Below, in pieces: positions 5,401-6,721 of a stretch of DNA of 6,721 nucleotides (position 1 is its first letter; each line of letters opens with the position of its first letter). Location: NCBI GenBank assembly GCA_002482705.1, contig DLGM01000059.1, positions 1-6,721 on the forward strand. The letters run 5' to 3'. The notes below the pieces were generated by a model. The model was not told where the DNA came from. It did not search any database and saw only the letters and a list, made by a program, of their open reading frames with translations. This DNA is from Cyanobacteria bacterium UBA7694. GTDB taxonomy: Bacteria; Cyanobacteriota; Sericytochromatia; UBA7694. The translations under genes were made by a program, and so were the position numbers.

Positions 5401-5405
5401 GGAGG
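5401..5405 (+). promoter_or_regulatory. Ribosome binding site GGAGG that decides the toxin start
   Basis: GGAGG is 1 nt from ATG 5407, too close to serve it, and 10 nt from GTG 5416, which is workable. It is downstream of ATG 5383. This favours GTG 5416 as the start. Confidence 0.5.
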
Positions 5406-5415
5406 CATGGCTCCA

Positions 5416-5817
5416 GTGAACATTATCATCACCGAATGGGCATTACAGTCGTACTCCGACCTTGTAGGTGGGGCCTATTTTACCCCCCAAGATTACTGGC
5501 AAAAACTTCGCCCAGACGTCGAAAAGCTCAAAAACTTTCCTCACGATCCCTTCTTCTCGGTTAACAACTTTTGGGGGCCAGCGACAGGCCGAGGCGGAAT
5601 ACATGTGGTAGGGGGCTATAAAATGAAGTGGCACAATATCGGAGCGGGTTCGGTACAACTTCGTCTTTCCGTGGCCATTCTCAGCAATAACGCTTATCTC
5701 TGCCGGGCTTACGTAAAAACCAGCGACGCCCAAGACAAACGCGAAGCCGCCAAATTAAAGGATCATATCCAAGATATTCGGTCAGGAAGATACCAATTAA
5801 GGGGGAGCATACAATGA
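5416..5817 (+). CDS. Putative RelE/HigB-like toxin (first gene of TA-type operon)
   Basis: From GTG 5416 the product is 133 residues, MNIIITEWALQSYSDL onward, basic and without signal peptide or membrane segments. In order: an N-terminal strand/helix (1-20), YWQKLRPDVEKLKNFP helix (27-42), GGYKMKWH (66-73), paired strands VQLRLSVAIL (80-89) and YLCRAYVKT (94-102), then a charged helix DKREAAKLKDHIQDI (107-121). The strand pair with K/R/H residues and a terminal helix resembles the RelE/HigB ribonuclease fold, but no catalytic set can be proven by eye. Alternative starts are ATG 5407 and ATG 5383; the short N-terminus fits small toxins best. The stop overlaps the next start as ATGA, giving toxin-first order as in HigBA. 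Its base composition is visibly more AT-rich than the neighbouring methyltransferase, suggesting acquisition. It could instead be an uncharacterised partner of an HTH regulator. Confidence 0.65.
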   Translation: MNIIITEWALQSYSDLVGGAYFTPQDYWQKLRPDVEKLKNFPHDPFFSVNNFWGPATGRGGIHVVGGYKMKWHNIGAGSVQLRLSVAILSNNAYLCRAYVKTSDAQDKREAAKLKDHIQDIRSGRYQLRGSIQ

Positions 5818-6320
5818 GTAATGTAATAGAAATGGGCATTACAGCCGAGAATATGCTCGAAATATATGGCATTGCTACCCAAATGCGTGCTGAAGGCTTA
5901 AATGCAGAGTTCATCAATGCCGCTGTCAACCGAGCAGGCGAGTATGAAGGCACTTTCGACTTAATGTTAATGTGGCGAGACGAGCACGACCCGGAAGAAC
6001 GTGCTGCGACCCTTGCAGATATTCAAGATGCCATTGATGAAGGTCGCGAACGCCCAAACCAAGTGGTTGAAAAACCTTATATTCCCTTTGACCAGCTCGA
6101 AAATATCAGTGACAAAGTGAAAGCATTTAAAGCGGGCCTTCGGAACAAGGTGGATGCCTGGGGCGGCATCATGAAACTCGCCGCAGCCACAGGTATTCCC
6201 CAACCCTCTCTCAGTCGTTTTTTTAACAGCACATCCATGCCCCGTCGCACAACTCTGTATAAAATTGCCAACGTCCTCGAATTGAGCGAGGAAGAGATTG
6301 CCACCGATTGGATCAGATAA
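5814..6320 (+). CDS. Helix-turn-helix protein, putative antitoxin
   Basis: A 168-residue protein in two parts. Residues 10-85 are acidic and helical (IYGIATQMRAEGLNAEFINAA, then MWRDEHDPEERAATLADIQDAIDEGRE) and are not recognised. Residues 115-162 form a Cro/C1-type helix-turn-helix: WGGIMKLAAATGIPQPSLSRFFNSTSMPRRTTLYKIANVLEL. The ATG overlaps the upstream stop (ATGA) and has a strong GGGGAG (5802-5807) with 6-nt spacing, so it is translationally coupled yet independently well initiated, as expected when antitoxin must exceed toxin. An antitoxin that neutralises through its N-terminal domain and autorepresses through the C-terminal HTH, perhaps at 5330-5365, is the simplest model. A stand-alone regulator is the alternative. 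It ends 12 bp from the stop of the convergent patatin gene. Confidence 0.75.
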   Translation: MSNVIEMGITAENMLEIYGIATQMRAEGLNAEFINAAVNRAGEYEGTFDLMLMWRDEHDPEERAATLADIQDAIDEGRERPNQVVEKPYIPFDQLENISDKVKAFKAGLRNKVDAWGGIMKLAAATGIPQPSLSRFFNSTSMPRRTTLYKIANVLELSEEEIATDWIR

Positions 6321-6322
6321 AT

Positions 6323-6348
6323 GGTGCAGCCCTTAAGGCTCCCGCACC
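6323..6348. terminator. Bulged hairpin between convergent genes
   Basis: GGTGCAGCC (6323-6331) pairs with GGCT (6337-6340) and, after a 3-nt bulge, GCACC (6344-6348). The patatin stop codon lies in the loop. Position between convergent stops suggests bidirectional termination; there is no proper T-run. Confidence 0.3.
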
Positions 6349-6721
6349 AGAGTATCCAGGGTCATGGGCGAACCCTCGGCGGGAAAGTCGAGGAACATTT
6401 TGTGCAGATCGACCGTAGAGCGCTGGCCAATGCTGTCGAAGTGGGCCTCCAGCCAGGCCTGCATTTCTTCGCGGCCTTTGTCGCGCAGGTAGTTTAGAAA
6501 CGACCAACTGGTGTCAAACTTCGAGGCCACGGAAAAGGCTTTCATGGCCTCGTCGGCGCGCAGGGAATGGACAAAATAATACTTCAGGCGGTCGCGGTAT
6601 TCGTCCTTGATCCAGCCTTGATCAAGCAATTTCTGCACAAAGGCAATCGCGCGCAAATCCTTCAGCAGCGAGGCATTAAAGGTGATTTCATTGAGGCGAT
6701 TGGTAATGCCATGGGCCGAGG
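6333..6721 (-). CDS. Patatin-like phospholipase, C-terminal part (truncated by window)
   Basis: The reading frame is open to the window edge; 128 residues are visible, ending VREP. The visible part begins SAHGITNRLNEITFNASLL, then KDLRAIAFVQKLLDQGWI, FVHSLRADEAMKAFSVASKFDTSWSFLNYLRDKGREEMQAWLEAHFDSIGQRSTVDLHKMFLDF. This is the characteristic C-terminal region of the large bacterial patatin-like phospholipase family (RNxxNEITFNASL followed by LRAIAFV and the ADEA...SKF...WxFLxxLRDxGR stretch). The catalytic GxSxG Ser and the DG[AG] Asp lie upstream, outside the window, so activity cannot be assessed. The family hydrolyses acyl esters of membrane lipids. It is transcribed towards the toxin-like operon and is unlikely to belong to it. 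Confidence 0.85.
   Translation of the reverse strand, partial: SAHGITNRLNEITFNASLLKDLRAIAFVQKLLDQGWIKDEYRDRLKYYFVHSLRADEAMKAFSVASKFDTSWSFLNYLRDKGREEMQAWLEAHFDSIGQRSTVDLHKMFLDFPAEGSPMTLDTLVREP

Larger units (their letters stand above)
5168..5415. other. Gene-free region upstream of the toxin-like operon
   Basis: About 250 bp without a credible reading frame. The left part holds the T7 run and two copies of AACGGGCT 17 bp apart (5229-5236, 5246-5253). The right part holds the 12-bp inverted repeat (5330-5365), the (ATGTT)4 repeat (5373-5392) and a GGAGG (5401-5405). It looks like a junction between the methyltransferase remnant and the downstream operon rather than a decayed gene. Confidence 0.5.

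Noticed and set aside
5373..5564. 63-codon frame starting at the first ATG of the repeat
   Set aside because: It is out of frame with the toxin-like gene and encodes an arginine-rich sequence with no pattern; it is of interest only as the product of a frame switch.

Overview
This is a stretch of bacterial chromosome with mid-range GC content, most likely from a beta- or gammaproteobacterium. The regulator families, codon choice and AGGAG/GGAG ribosome sites fit that, but nothing fixes the genus. There are seven intact or window-truncated protein genes, one probable toxin gene and one clearly broken gene. I see no rRNA, tRNA, CRISPR array or insertion sequence.

The left two thirds (1-5167) consist of three consecutive 'regulator plus divergent target' modules. 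Module 1 (97-1771) pairs a leftward NAD(P)-binding oxidoreductase related to F420:NADP reductases (COG2085) with a rightward LysR-family regulator. Their 133-bp intergenic region contains a perfect 25-bp palindrome that supplies a TTGATG -35-like hexamer to each strand. Module 2 (1873-3740) pairs a leftward AraC-family regulator, whose start codon lies almost directly after a consensus TATAAT, with a rightward short-chain dehydrogenase/reductase (SDR). Module 3 (3910-5167) pairs a leftward Rrf2-family regulator lacking the iron-sulfur cysteines with a rightward class I SAM-dependent methyltransferase. Two ATGTAAC-N7-GTTRCAT operators lie between them. The methyltransferase is a pseudogene, with a TAA replacing an early codon and a 2-bp-type frameshift just after motif I, although its promoter, operators and ribosome site look intact.

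The right third (5168-6721) starts with about 250 bp of gene-free DNA holding a 12-bp inverted repeat and a (ATGTT)4 pentanucleotide tandem repeat. Next comes a tightly coupled two-gene operon (5416-6320, ATGA overlap). It encodes a small basic protein with a RelE/HigB-like look, then a protein with an acidic helical N-terminus and a C-terminal helix-turn-helix. This is best read as a HigBA-order type II toxin-antitoxin candidate. The pentanucleotide repeat sits in its promoter/start region and could make expression variable. The window ends in the C-terminal part of a leftward patatin-like phospholipase gene that faces the operon with only 12 bp between stop codons.

The three regulator/enzyme pairs look like stress- or metabolite-responsive redox and detoxification modules, each self-contained. 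No substrate can be read from the sequence. The most noteworthy points are the toxin-antitoxin-like operon with its repeat-containing control region, and the decayed methyltransferase behind an intact Rrf2 control region.
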